NCBI GenBank assembly: GCA_015661555.1
Contig: DQVW01000080.1
Coordinates: 1-21,024 of the forward strand
Reading direction: 5' to 3'
From: Methanothermococcus okinawensis
GTDB taxonomy: Archaea > AGJL01 > Methanococci > Methanococcales > Methanococcaceae
DNA: 21,024 nucleotides
Made by a program: the position numbers and the translations under genes. This document shows, piece after piece, positions 14,426-21,024 of the stretch. The notes below the pieces were generated by a model, which did no database searches, was not told the DNA's origin, and saw nothing but the letters and a program-made list of their open reading frames with translations. Within the stretch, counting starts at the first letter, position 1, and every line of letters begins with the position of its first letter.

Positions 14426-14445
14426 TCATAGATTTAAATCTATGA
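14426..14445 (+). repeat. Perfect 20-bp palindrome upstream of hmd
   Basis: TCATAGATTTAAATCTATGA is its own reverse complement over all 20 bases, centred at 14435/14436. It lies 14 bases behind the tRNA-Cys terminator and about 70-80 bp before the hmd TATA box. Size and symmetry suit a dimeric regulator site, but a folded transcript or chance in AT-rich DNA cannot be excluded. Apart from this and the hmd promoter, I see nothing else in 14412-14566. Confidence 0.5.
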
Positions 14446-14506
14446 CTATTAACTTATCAAATATGGTATTTTAATTTTTCTAATAGCTATTTCAATAATT
14501 CCAAAA

Positions 14507-14522
14507 CGACAACTTTTTATAA
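14507..14522 (+). promoter_or_regulatory. Promoter of hmd
   Basis: CGACAACT (BRE-like) and TTTTTATAA (TATA box) predict a start near 14545, about 20 nt before the ATG at 14567. AGGTGAGG at 14557-14564 then serves as ribosome binding site. Confidence 0.65.
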
Positions 14523-14566
14523 CAACTTCAATAGAAATCTAGATTGACAAGAGAATAGGTGAGGCT

Positions 14567-15604
14567 ATGAAGATCGCTATACTGGGAGCAGGGTGCTATA
14601 GAACCCATGCTGCCTCAGGAATTACAAACTTTGCAAGGGCTGTCGAGGTGGCAAATAAGGTAGATAAGCCAGAGATTGCCCTGACCCACTCCTCAGTTAC
14701 CTACGGAGCAGAACTACTTCACCTAGTCCCAGAGGTTGATGAGATTGTACTTTCAGATCCCTGCTTCTCAGAGGATCCAGGTCTCGTTGTAATAGACGAA
14801 TTTGACCCACAGGAGGTTATAGAGGCCCACCTATCTGGAGACCCTGAAAAGATAATGCCAGCCATTAGAAAGGCTGTACTGGAGAAGGCCAAGGAATTAC
14901 CAAAACCACCAAAGGCCTGTATCCACCTTGTACACCCAGAGGATGTTGGACTAAAGACAACCTCCGACGACAGGGAGGCTGTAAGTGGTGCAGATATTGT
15001 AATAACCTGGTTACCAAAGGGCAAGAGTCAGCCTGGTATAATCAAAAAATTTGCCGATGCTATAGAGGAGGGAGCTATAGTAACCCATGCCTGTACCATC
15101 TCCACCCCAAAGTTTGCCCAGATATTTAAAGACCTGGGAAGGGAGGATTTAAACATTACCTCCTATCACCCAGGGACAGTACCTGAGATGAAGGGGCAGG
15201 TATTCCTGGCAGAGGGCTTTGCATCTGAGGAGGCACTGGATAGAATTTACAACATGGCAAAGATTGCAAGGGGTAACGCCTACAGATTACCGGCAAACCT
15301 CATAAGCCCAGTATGTGATATGGGATCTGCAGTTACAGCCATAGTCTATGCAGGTTTGTTAGCCTACAGGGATGCAGTTGTAAACATCCTGGGAGCACCT
15401 GCAGACTTTGCCCAGACTATGGCAGATGAGGCCATGAGTGTAATACTGGAGTTGATGAGGGAGGAGGGTATTAACAACATGGAGAAGAGATTGGACCCCA
15501 GGGCCCTAACTGGTACTGCAGACAGTATGTGCTTTGGACCTCTAGAGGATATACTACCCCACGCCTTGAAGGTACTGGAGAAGTACGGTAAGAAGGAGGA
15601 TTAG
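14567..15604 (+). CDS. hmd: H2-forming methylenetetrahydromethanopterin dehydrogenase, [Fe]-hydrogenase
   Basis: Hmd reversibly reduces methenyl-H4MPT+ with H2 to methylene-H4MPT plus a proton, using the iron-guanylylpyridinol cofactor, and works without nickel. The 345-residue protein has the N-terminal Rossmann domain (MKIAILGAGC) that binds the cofactor and a C-terminal all-helical dimerisation domain. The iron-binding cysteine is Cys176 (VTHACTI), with the catalytic His14 (YRTH) and His201 (SYHPG), at the same positions as in the M. jannaschii enzyme. These residues place it with active Hmd rather than the HmdII/III paralogues. The C-terminus stops after KKED, somewhat shorter than in relatives I recall. 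The hcg cofactor genes are not in the window. It overlaps the convergent cooC-like gene by 4 bases. Confidence 0.97.
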   Translation: MKIAILGAGCYRTHAASGITNFARAVEVANKVDKPEIALTHSSVTYGAELLHLVPEVDEIVLSDPCFSEDPGLVVIDEFDPQEVIEAHLSGDPEKIMPAIRKAVLEKAKELPKPPKACIHLVHPEDVGLKTTSDDREAVSGADIVITWLPKGKSQPGIIKKFADAIEEGAIVTHACTISTPKFAQIFKDLGREDLNITSYHPGTVPEMKGQVFLAEGFASEEALDRIYNMAKIARGNAYRLPANLISPVCDMGSAVTAIVYAGLLAYRDAVVNILGAPADFAQTMADEAMSVILELMREEGINNMEKRLDPRALTGTADSMCFGPLEDILPHALKVLEKYGKKED

Positions 15605-16368
15605 TCTTTTAAAATATACCTCTCTACTATTTTTTCTACCTCCTTATACACCTCGTTGTTCTCATCTATGTTAAAGAGGGGTATGCCATGGAGATCGTAT
15701 CTGGCGATTTCCTCACTGTAGGGTAACTTTCCAATTAACTTAAGTCCAAGTTCCCTGGCATATTTCTCTACGATGTCAGCGGTTTTTTCATCCACCTTGT
15801 TTGCCACCACGTAGATATTTTTAAACTTAATGTCTAACTCCTCTGCCAGCTTCTTTATCCTCTTTGCAGTTCCAAGACCTCTCTTAGAAGGATCAGTTAC
15901 CACTATCATTGTATCTACGTTCTGGGTGGTTCTCCTACTTAGGTGCTCCAGTCCAGCCTCAGTATCTATTACCACGTAGTCGTAGTAGGAGGAGAGGTTG
16001 TCTATTATCTGTCTCAGCCAGTTATTTACACTGCAGTAGCAGCCACTACCTTCAGGCCTCCCCATCACCAGGAGATCGTAGTTGTCAGTCTCCACCAAAA
16101 TCTCGTACACCTTTCCCATGAGGTACTCCTGTTTAGACACCCCTGGAGGTAATTTATTCTCCTCTATCAACTTCTTTAACTCCTCCCTAATGTCACCTAT
16201 GGTTTTCTCCACCTCTACACCGAGGGTCTCTGGAAGGTTGGAATCTGGATCTGCATCTATTACAAGGAGATTCTTATTTCTCTTAGATAGGGCCTTTACT
16301 AGAAATGTGGAAAACATGGTTTTTCCAGTTCCCCCCTTTCCACTTACAGCGATTATCTTTGCCAACAT
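15601..16368 (-). CDS. cooC: CooC-type nickel-insertion ATPase (CO dehydrogenase maturation)
   Basis: This 255-residue MinD/ParA-like P-loop ATPase has the deviant Walker A KGGTGKT (11-17), DADPDSN (38-44) and DTEAGLEH. The CooC-specific GRPEGSGCYCSVNN contains Cys110-x-Cys112, which in CooC proteins forms the dimer-interface nickel or zinc site. CooC helps load nickel into CO dehydrogenase; methanogens need this for CODH/acetyl-CoA synthase, used in autotrophic carbon fixation. GGTGAT directly abuts the ATG at 16368, so initiation at the TTG one codon later is possible. It stands alone, convergent with hmd and divergent from the ykgJ-like gene. Confidence 0.9.
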   Translation of the reverse strand: MLAKIIAVSGKGGTGKTMFSTFLVKALSKRNKNLLVIDADPDSNLPETLGVEVEKTIGDIREELKKLIEENKLPPGVSKQEYLMGKVYEILVETDNYDLLVMGRPEGSGCYCSVNNWLRQIIDNLSSYYDYVVIDTEAGLEHLSRRTTQNVDTMIVVTDPSKRGLGTAKRIKKLAEELDIKFKNIYVVANKVDEKTADIVEKYARELGLKLIGKLPYSEEIARYDLHGIPLFNIDENNEVYKEVEKIVERYILKD

Positions 16369-16433
16369 ATCACCAAAATAAGTTTTAATAAAATAAGGTC
16401 TAATTTAAAATTAAAAATTTTTATGGGAAAAGG

Positions 16434-16898
16434 ATGGAAACGGTTAAGGTAGATACTAGGAATATCTCCTGGGTATGTAGAAGGTGTGGAAGGTGCTGTG
16501 ATCCCCCTACTGTAACGAGAAAGGATATAGCCAGGATATGTGGATACTTGAAAATTCCCTTTAAAGAGTTTGTAAAGAGGTACGTAAATTACTTCAACGG
16601 TACCGTAGGAGAGTTAAAGGGTGTTAAAAATAGGTGTACATTTTTGAAGGGTAACAGGTGCTCCATATATCCAGTGAGACCCCTGATATGTAGGTTACGT
16701 CCCTACTCCATCCAGATGGTAGATGGTCAGTTGGTACTGACATACGACCCCTGGTTTCTAGAGAGATGTCCTGGTATGTTTGTAGGAGACCTTCCCCCTG
16801 AGGAGAAGTATATAAAGTACGGTCTACTTGTGGCTAAGTACCTAGGTTTAGAGAGGAGAACCCCTGAAGAGGCCTTTAAAAGATGTAAAAACCGATGA
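16434..16898 (+). CDS. YkgJ-family cysteine-cluster (CxxCxxCC) protein
   Basis: This 154-residue protein belongs to the YkgJ/UPF0153 family, proposed to bind zinc or an iron-sulfur cluster; its biochemical role is unknown. The typical pattern is complete: Cys15-x2-Cys18-x2-Cys21-Cys22 at the start, then Cys68 (CTFL), Cys76 (RCSIYPVRP) and Cys86 (LICRLRPY). The C-terminal part (YDPWFLERCPG onward) carries another cysteine and is helical. The ATG follows GGGAAAAGG. Its stop TGA at 16896-16898 lies inside the C box of an sRNA gene, and a second TGA follows directly. It is on the same strand as larB, 76 bases downstream, so it may be cotranscribed with the sRNA and larB. Confidence 0.88.
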   Translation: METVKVDTRNISWVCRRCGRCCDPPTVTRKDIARICGYLKIPFKEFVKRYVNYFNGTVGELKGVKNRCTFLKGNRCSIYPVRPLICRLRPYSIQMVDGQLVLTYDPWFLERCPGMFVGDLPPEEKYIKYGLLVAKYLGLERRTPEEAFKRCKNR

Positions 16899-16947
16899 TG
16901 AGGATCTCAAACTGAATAGATGATGATCCGTATGAGCTCTGAGGTTT
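16889..16947 (+). ncRNA. C/D box guide sRNA (2'-O-methylation guide)
   Basis: All four boxes are present with archaeal spacing: C box ATGATGA (16895-16901), D' box CTGA (16912-16915), C' box ATGATGA (16920-16926) and D box CTGA (16939-16942). Terminal stem AAACC (16889-16893) pairs with GGTTT (16943-16947). The guides are 10 nt (16902-16911) and 12 nt (16927-16938), typical for an RNA of about 59 nt binding L7Ae, Nop5 and fibrillarin. By the five-upstream-of-D rule, the D guide directs methylation of C in AGCUCAUACGGA, which resembles the CAU anticodon loop of a tRNA, with C34 as target. The D' guide predicts A in UUUGAGAUCC. No separate promoter is evident, so it may be processed from the ykgJ-larB transcript. 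Confidence 0.85.
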
Positions 16948-16974
16948 CACTTCTTCTAAATTAAGGAGGTTATT

Positions 16975-17790
16975 ATGAAGATAAGGGATATCTTAAAGGA
17001 TCTGGTGGAGAAGAGAATCTCCCTTGAGGAGGCTGAAACCCTTCTGAAGATCTATCAGATTGAAGAGATAGAGGGGAGGATTAAGTTAGATATCTCCAGG
17101 GAGTTAAGGTCAGGGATTCCAGAGGTGATATACGCCAGAAACAAGGATTTTGAAGATGTAATTCTGGCGTTGAAGAGGGTTGCAGAGGAGAGGGGCATAG
17201 CCCTTGCAACAAAGGTTAGGAGAGAACATATCCTGAGACTGGAGAGGGAGAAGGAGAAGATTGTTAAAAATTTCAATATCCAGGATTACCAGTTCCTTGT
17301 CAATCCTAAGGCCTCTACAGTAGTACTTAAAAGGAGGGACTTCAAACAGAAGATCTATGGAAAGATAGGTCTCCTAGCTGCAGGTACTAGTGATATCCCT
17401 GTAGCTGAGGAGGTAAGGGTTACAGGGGAGTTTCTAGGTTGTAAGGTGATACACTCCTACGACGTAGGTATAGCTGGTATACATAGACTCTTTGGACCCT
17501 TGAAGAGGATGATAGAGGAGGATGTATGTTGTATTATAGTTGTGGCTGGGATGGAGGGGGCACTACCTTCCCTCGTGGCAAGTTTAGTGGATATTCCTGT
17601 AATTGGTGTTCCCGTATCTGTGGGATATGGCGTTGGAAAGGATGGTAAATCTGCTCTCTACTCTATGCTAACCTCCTGTGTCCCAGGCTTGGTGGTGGTA
17701 AATATAGACAACGGTTTCGGTGCAGCGTCCTTTGCAGCACTTCTAGCAAGGAGGATCCATAGGTATAGAAATCTCACCTCCCAAGGGTGA
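16975..17790 (+). CDS. larB: LarB, nickel-pincer cofactor biosynthesis carboxylase
   Basis: LarB carboxylates and hydrolyses nicotinic acid adenine dinucleotide to pyridinium-3,5-biscarboxylate mononucleotide, the first step towards the nickel-pincer nucleotide cofactor. The 271-residue protein has an N-terminal helical region with SGIPEVIYA (46-54) and a PurE-like C-terminal domain: AAGTSDIPVAEE (135-146), VAGMEGALPSL (190-200), GVPVSVGYG (211-219) and NIDNGFGAA (243-251). Cys235 (TSCVPG) is in the region of the catalytic cysteine I recall from LarB. A strong AAGGAGGT site precedes the ATG. larC, larE and larA are not in the window. The end overlaps the convergent agmatinase gene by 17 bases. 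Confidence 0.93.
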   Translation: MKIRDILKDLVEKRISLEEAETLLKIYQIEEIEGRIKLDISRELRSGIPEVIYARNKDFEDVILALKRVAEERGIALATKVRREHILRLEREKEKIVKNFNIQDYQFLVNPKASTVVLKRRDFKQKIYGKIGLLAAGTSDIPVAEEVRVTGEFLGCKVIHSYDVGIAGIHRLFGPLKRMIEEDVCCIIVVAGMEGALPSLVASLVDIPVIGVPVSVGYGVGKDGKSALYSMLTSCVPGLVVVNIDNGFGAASFAALLARRIHRYRNLTSQG

Positions 17791-18637
17791 GTATAAGTTC
17801 CCTTATAATCTTTGCAGCGGTGATGGAGGTAACACTGTTTATATCACAGGGTGGGGACACCTCTACAATATCGAAGCCTACTATTTTATCTCTCAGGTCT
17901 CTGAAGAGATAGAGGGTATCTATCAACTCCTTTGTGGAGTATCCACAGGGCTCTGGAGTACCAGTTCCAGGGGCATAGGCAGGATCTAGCACGTCTATAT
18001 CTATGGTAATGTAAACTGGCTTACCCAGGGATCTAATCTCCTGGATCTCCTTTTCCCCTGGTAACTTAGTGAATATATGGGTATTACTCCAGGCGAATTC
18101 CCACTCCTCTCTTTCTCCACTTCTAATACCAAATTGGTATATGTCCCCTGTAACCTCGTAACATCTCCTTATAACTGAGGCGTGAGAGTATCTATTTCCC
18201 AGGTACTCCTCCCTTAGATCACAGTGGGCATCGAAGTGAACAAGTACTAAATCCCCATATGCCTCCTTTGCAGCTTTAACTAAGGGATATGTGATGGAGT
18301 GATCTCCCCCTATTACCACCACCTTCTTCCCATCCCTCATAATCCCAAGGGCTGCCCTGTAGATCCTCTCTAGGATCTCTCTCTGATCCCCCTCTATTAT
18401 AACGTTATCCAAATCTGCTATCTTAACCTGGGTTAGATCCCTCCTTAGATTTGGGCTGTAGGTCTCCAACACCCAGGAGGCCCTTCTCACCTCATCAGGT
18501 CCAAACCTCGCCCCAGGTTTATAGGTAGCTGTGCCGTCGTAGGGTACTCCAAATATGACGAAGTCACTCTCCTCATAATCTGAGTAGGCACAGAGGTATC
18601 TGTAACACTCCTGGAAGTAGATGTTCCCACCTTCCAT
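17774..18637 (-). CDS. speB: Agmatinase (ureohydrolase family)
   Basis: Agmatinase hydrolyses agmatine to putrescine and urea in polyamine synthesis. The 287-residue protein has all ureohydrolase manganese ligands: His113 (GGDHS 110-114), Asp136, His138 and Asp140 (DAHCD), and Asp213 and Asp215 (DIDVLDP), plus SHAS (His152) and the agmatinase-type PAYAPGTGTPEP. The ATG starts 2 bases after the nadE stop and has no convincing Shine-Dalgarno site, so translation is likely coupled to nadE. Methanogens make agmatine from arginine with pyruvoyl-dependent decarboxylase, so this role fits better than arginase. Its last 17 bases overlap larB. Confidence 0.92.
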   Translation of the reverse strand: MEGGNIYFQECYRYLCAYSDYEESDFVIFGVPYDGTATYKPGARFGPDEVRRASWVLETYSPNLRRDLTQVKIADLDNVIIEGDQREILERIYRAALGIMRDGKKVVVIGGDHSITYPLVKAAKEAYGDLVLVHFDAHCDLREEYLGNRYSHASVIRRCYEVTGDIYQFGIRSGEREEWEFAWSNTHIFTKLPGEKEIQEIRSLGKPVYITIDIDVLDPAYAPGTGTPEPCGYSTKELIDTLYLFRDLRDKIVGFDIVEVSPPCDINSVTSITAAKIIRELILTLGR

Positions 18638-18639
18638 CT

Positions 18640-19407
18640 TTACTCTGGAGGGAATATAGGACCTAACTTATGTCTGTTAGCCTCTATTCTCTCGATTATC
18701 TCCTCCACCTGGGAGAGAGGAACATTTAAATCCCTAGCTATCTTCTCCTTATCCTCTCCCCTCTCTATCCTTTCAAGTATCTTATCTAGCAACTCGTAGG
18801 TTATTCCCAACTCATCCTCATCTCTCTGCCCTTTCCAAAGACCTGCAGATGGGGGCTTATCTATGATCTCCTGAGGTACTCCTAGATATCTTGCCAACTC
18901 CCTAACCTCACTTTTAAAGAGGTTACCTATAACCAGGAAGTCACTACCTAGATCCCCGTACTTAGTTCCATATCCCATATAGAGTTCCGACTTATTGGAG
19001 GTACCTGCAACAAGGAGTTTTCTCTTATTTGCAAAGTAGTAGAGGATACACATCCTTACCCTAGCCTTAAGATTTCCATCTGCTATTCTGTCAAACTCCC
19101 TTGTAGGGACGTAACCTCCAGCTCCAAAGGCCTTTAATACATCTGTAATGTCAGACACAACATATTTTATACCTAGTTTTTCCGCAACCATCTTGGCATC
19201 TTCTACATCCTTTGGATCTGTGTCCCTCTCAGGCATTATGACCCCCAGTACCCTATCCCTTCCAAGGGCCTTTACACAGAGGGTAGCTACAAGGGAACTG
19301 TCTATACCTCCACTTAGTCCAACCACTACACCTTTGGCATTGGCTCTTTTTACAACGTCCCTAATAAAGTTGATCAATTTATCCACGGTCTTTTCTACAT
19401 CCTCCAT
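18640..19407 (-). CDS. nadE: NH3-dependent NAD+ synthetase
   Basis: NadE amidates deamido-NAD to NAD+ with ammonia and ATP. The 255-residue protein has the adenine-nucleotide alpha-hydrolase P-loop GLSGGIDSS near the N-terminus, then GTSNKSELYMGYGTKYGD and KPPSAGLWKGQRDEDELG, all NadE signatures. There is no glutaminase (nitrilase) domain, so it uses free ammonia. The frame extends to a TTG at 19419, but GGTGA at 19413-19417 with a 5-base gap places the start at the ATG at 19407 (MEDVEKTVDKL). It is the first gene of a tight two-gene unit with agmatinase. Its NAD pathway also shares the intermediate NaAD with LarB, encoded just beyond speB. Confidence 0.95.
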   Translation of the reverse strand: MEDVEKTVDKLINFIRDVVKRANAKGVVVGLSGGIDSSLVATLCVKALGRDRVLGVIMPERDTDPKDVEDAKMVAEKLGIKYVVSDITDVLKAFGAGGYVPTREFDRIADGNLKARVRMCILYYFANKRKLLVAGTSNKSELYMGYGTKYGDLGSDFLVIGNLFKSEVRELARYLGVPQEIIDKPPSAGLWKGQRDEDELGITYELLDKILERIERGEDKEKIARDLNVPLSQVEEIIERIEANRHKLGPIFPPE

Positions 19408-19412
19408 AATTT

Positions 19413-19417
19413 TCACC
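19413..19417 (-). promoter_or_regulatory. Ribosome binding site that fixes the nadE start
   Basis: GGTGA followed by AAATT and ATG at 19407. The longer frame would start within or before this site. Confidence 0.75.
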
Positions 19418-19450
19418 AAAATTTTTATCTATGTGTAACAATTTTCATAG

Positions 19451-19465
19451 TAATTAAAATATAAG
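19451..19465 (+). promoter_or_regulatory. TATA-like promoter of prs
   Basis: TAATTAAAATATAAGC lies about 22-30 bases before the ATG at 19483, so the leader would be very short, barely including the AAGGTGG ribosome binding site at 19471-19477. The 75-bp region shared with nadE is AT-rich. Confidence 0.4.
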
Positions 19466-19482
19466 CTTTAAAGGTGGTTGTA

Positions 19483-20358
19483 ATGATAGTAGTACCAGGG
19501 GAAAAGGCCCAGGAGCTAGCATACAGGGTATCGAAGTTGGCAGGTTGCAAACTTCTGAGAACAGAGTTTAAAAGGTTTCCAGATGGGGAGTTATACATAA
19601 GGGTTCTAGATAACGAGGCCATAGATAACGAGGATGTTGTCTTTATCCAGAGTCAGAGAGATCAAAATGACGCTGTAGTAGAGAGCATACTTATGAGTGA
19701 TATACTTAGGGATGAGGGGGCTAGATCTGTAACCTTGGTTGCCTCCTATCTGGCCTATACAAGACAGGATAAAAAGTTCAACCCTGGGGAGCCTATAAGT
19801 ATCAGGGTGCTTGCCAAGGTGTACTCCCAACTCTTTGACAGGGTCATTACAATAAACCCCCATGAGACCCATATAAAGTCTTTCTTTGAAGTACCCTTTA
19901 TATGTGGGAGTGCTGTCAAGGAGTTGGCAAGTTATGTAAAGGATAGGCTAAATAATCCAGTTGTACTCTCTCCCGATACTGGGGCTATAGAGTTAGCCAG
20001 GGAGGCTGCCGAAGTTATAGGCTGTGATTACGACTATCTGGAAAAAACCAGGATAACCCCTACAGAGATAAAGGTAGCCCCTAAGAATCTACATGTAGAA
20101 GGTAGAGATGTACTTATTGTGGATGATATCATATCTACAGGGGGGACGGTAGCAACTGCTATCAAGATGTTGAAGGAACAGGGAGCAGGGGATGTAATTG
20201 TGGCCTGTGTGCACCCAGTCCTCATTGGGGATGCCCTCAACAAACTTTACACAAGTGGTGCCAGTGAGGTAATAGGTACAGATACCTTCCCCTCCCCAGT
20301 GAGTAAGGTTAGTGTAGATAAGGTTATCTGGGAGTTACTAAGAGAGAGTGGATTCTAA
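19483..20358 (+). CDS. prs: Ribose-phosphate pyrophosphokinase (PRPP synthetase)
   Basis: Prs makes PRPP from ribose 5-phosphate and ATP for nucleotide, NAD and methanopterin synthesis. The 291-residue protein shows FPDGELYIRV, QSQRDQNDAVVESILMSD (substrate region), SYLAYTRQDKKFNPGEPIS (the ATP/flexible-loop region) and the PRPP motif VDDIISTGGT. It is the shorter archaeal form. The frame opens at a GTG at 19474, but that codon lies within the AAGGTGG site; ATG at 19483, five bases behind the site, is the real start. A membrane protease gene follows after 9 bases. Confidence 0.95.
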   Translation: MIVVPGEKAQELAYRVSKLAGCKLLRTEFKRFPDGELYIRVLDNEAIDNEDVVFIQSQRDQNDAVVESILMSDILRDEGARSVTLVASYLAYTRQDKKFNPGEPISIRVLAKVYSQLFDRVITINPHETHIKSFFEVPFICGSAVKELASYVKDRLNNPVVLSPDTGAIELAREAAEVIGCDYDYLEKTRITPTEIKVAPKNLHVEGRDVLIVDDIISTGGTVATAIKMLKEQGAGDVIVACVHPVLIGDALNKLYTSGASEVIGTDTFPSPVSKVSVDKVIWELLRESGF

Positions 20359-20367
20359 AGTGGTAAC

Positions 20368-20967
20368 ATGATGAATTACAATATCTTTCATTTTTCTCTT
20401 CAGGAGATCCGAGATCTAACAGTGTCTACAGTTGCAATAGCCCTTATCTTTGCATGGCCTGGAAGGGGATTCCATATACTTGAGGATCCAACATTCCTCT
20501 ACAGGTTTATTATTTCACTAATCATTGTAGGTAGTAGTTTTATCTTCCACGAGTTGGCCCATAGAACTGTAGCACGATACTTTGGGGCCTACAGTGAGTT
20601 TAGAGCATGGTTTGAAGGGTTGATTTTGGGGCTTATTCTAAAGATACTGATAGGATTCACCTTTGTAGCCCCAGGGGCAGTCTATATTTTCAAAGACTAC
20701 TTAACCTCAGAGGAAATGGGTATAATTGCCCTTGCAGGTCCCCTCTCCAATGTACTTATGGCTGTTATATTTTACATACTATCTATGTTTTTCCCCCCTT
20801 TCAACCTCCTCTACTTTATATTCTACTTTGGAATGTATATAAACCTCTATCTGGCAGCCTTCAACCTACTCCCTATACCCCCCTTAGATGGATCTAAAGT
20901 GCTCTCCTGGAATCCTCTAATATGGGCAATTGTGTCGTTGCCCCTCTTTTTCTGGATAATCTTCTAA
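20368..20967 (+). CDS. Site-2-protease-like membrane zinc metalloprotease (M50)
   Basis: This 199-residue polytopic membrane protein has the M50 zinc site: HELAH (His61, Glu62, His65) in a hydrophobic segment (about 48-65) and the distal NLLPIPPLDGSKV with Asp174 as third ligand. About five to six transmembrane segments are visible (around 18-30, 46-62, 86-106, 116-140, 145-168 and 184-199). The LAGPLSNVLMA stretch near 122-132 is also typical. There is no PDZ or CBS domain, so it is a minimal archaeal form that may cleave membrane-anchored substrates; none is known. Either of two adjacent ATGs could be used; GTGGT lies just upstream. It is probably cotranscribed with prs. Confidence 0.88.
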   Translation: MMNYNIFHFSLQEIRDLTVSTVAIALIFAWPGRGFHILEDPTFLYRFIISLIIVGSSFIFHELAHRTVARYFGAYSEFRAWFEGLILGLILKILIGFTFVAPGAVYIFKDYLTSEEMGIIALAGPLSNVLMAVIFYILSMFFPPFNLLYFIFYFGMYINLYLAAFNLLPIPPLDGSKVLSWNPLIWAIVSLPLFFWIIF

Positions 20968-21024
20968 GTTGTTACGGGCTGTTTTATAGGCAGCAACATT
21001 AACTTCCCCTGTGCCTGATATTGG
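20964..21024 (-). CDS. Possible C-terminal end of a minus-strand gene entering from the right edge
   Basis: On the minus strand one frame is open from the edge to TAG at 20964-20966 and reads QYQAQGKLMLLPIKQPVTT. A convergent end overlapping the protease gene by 4 bases would fit the pattern at other convergent junctions here. Only 19 codons are visible, so this could be chance and no function can be given. Confidence 0.3.
   Translation of the reverse strand, partial: QYQAQGKLMLLPIKQPVTT

Noticed and set aside
15909..16381. Three overlapping plus-strand ORFs of 69-99 aa opposite cooC
   Set aside because: The cooC frame carries P-loop and CxC motifs. The antisense frames are Ser/Pro-rich shadows without ribosome sites or motifs.
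20968..21000. Imperfect inverted repeat GTTGTT...GCAGCAAC after the M50 protease gene
   Set aside because: Arms pair poorly beyond GTTG/CAAC and the stretch may be the end of a minus-strand gene.

Overview
The window is a compact stretch of an archaeal methanogen chromosome, most likely a thermophilic member of the Methanococcales. Evidence: methanogen-only or methanogen-typical genes (H2-forming methylene-H4MPT dehydrogenase hmd, F420H2 oxidase fprA, sulfopyruvate decarboxylase comE, a methanogenesis-marker YcaO), the archaeal replicative polymerase D small subunit, a selenocysteine elongation factor SelB of methanococcal type, Shine-Dalgarno sites of the GGTGAT type, BRE/TATA promoters such as CCGAAAAGTTTATATA, a tRNA-Cys(GCA) with encoded CCA, and heavy AGG/AGA arginine use. 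Base composition looks less AT-rich than I expect for Methanocaldococcus, but I judged this by eye and did not count it. No insertion sequences, integrases or prophage genes are visible.

Layout. 1-238: C-terminal end of an unrecognised gene. 241-758: a strong tRNA-like promoter driving two small cysteine-motif proteins (92 and 55 aa). 783-3440: a TatD-like hydrolase and DNA polymerase D small subunit. 3430-4809 (minus): a two-cluster ferredoxin and YcaO. 4888-7122: an Lrp-type regulator, bacteriohemerythrin and the flavodiiron F420H2 oxidase FprA, an oxygen-defence and redox block. 7337-9787: a tungstate ABC transporter (tupABC). 9782-12144 (minus): mevalonate kinase and SelB. 12201-13464: a HisA-like protein and ComE. 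13466-13502: an isolated CRISPR-repeat-like inverted repeat. 13534-14199 (minus): an AIM24-family protein. 14328-14404: tRNA-Cys. 14567-15604: hmd. 15601-16368 (minus): CooC-type nickel-insertion ATPase. 16434-16898: YkgJ-type cysteine-cluster protein, whose stop codon lies in the C box of a C/D box guide RNA (about 16889-16947). 16975-17790: larB. 17774-19407 (minus): agmatinase and NAD synthetase. 19483-20967: PRPP synthetase and a site-2-type membrane metalloprotease. A further minus-strand gene may end at the right edge.

How the genes fit together. Several genes deal with trace elements: tungstate uptake (for formylmethanofuran dehydrogenase or other tungsten enzymes), selenocysteine decoding (SelB), nickel handling (CooC, LarB) and the nickel-free [Fe]-hydrogenase Hmd. 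FprA, hemerythrin and an Lrp regulator next to a ferredoxin form an oxygen and redox group; a Ptr2-like operator candidate lies upstream of fprA. YcaO (McrA thioglycine) and ComE (coenzyme M) serve methyl-coenzyme M reductase. Most convergent pairs abut or overlap by a few bases. The exception is comE/AIM24, whose 69-bp gap holds the CRISPR-like element.

No unmistakably new multi-gene system is present. The most unusual items are the C/D box RNA embedded at the ykgJ/larB junction with a guide that predicts methylation of the C in a CAU anticodon, the orphan repeat, a 20-bp perfect palindrome upstream of hmd, and the small-protein operon with a promoter matching that of tRNA-Cys over 19 bases.
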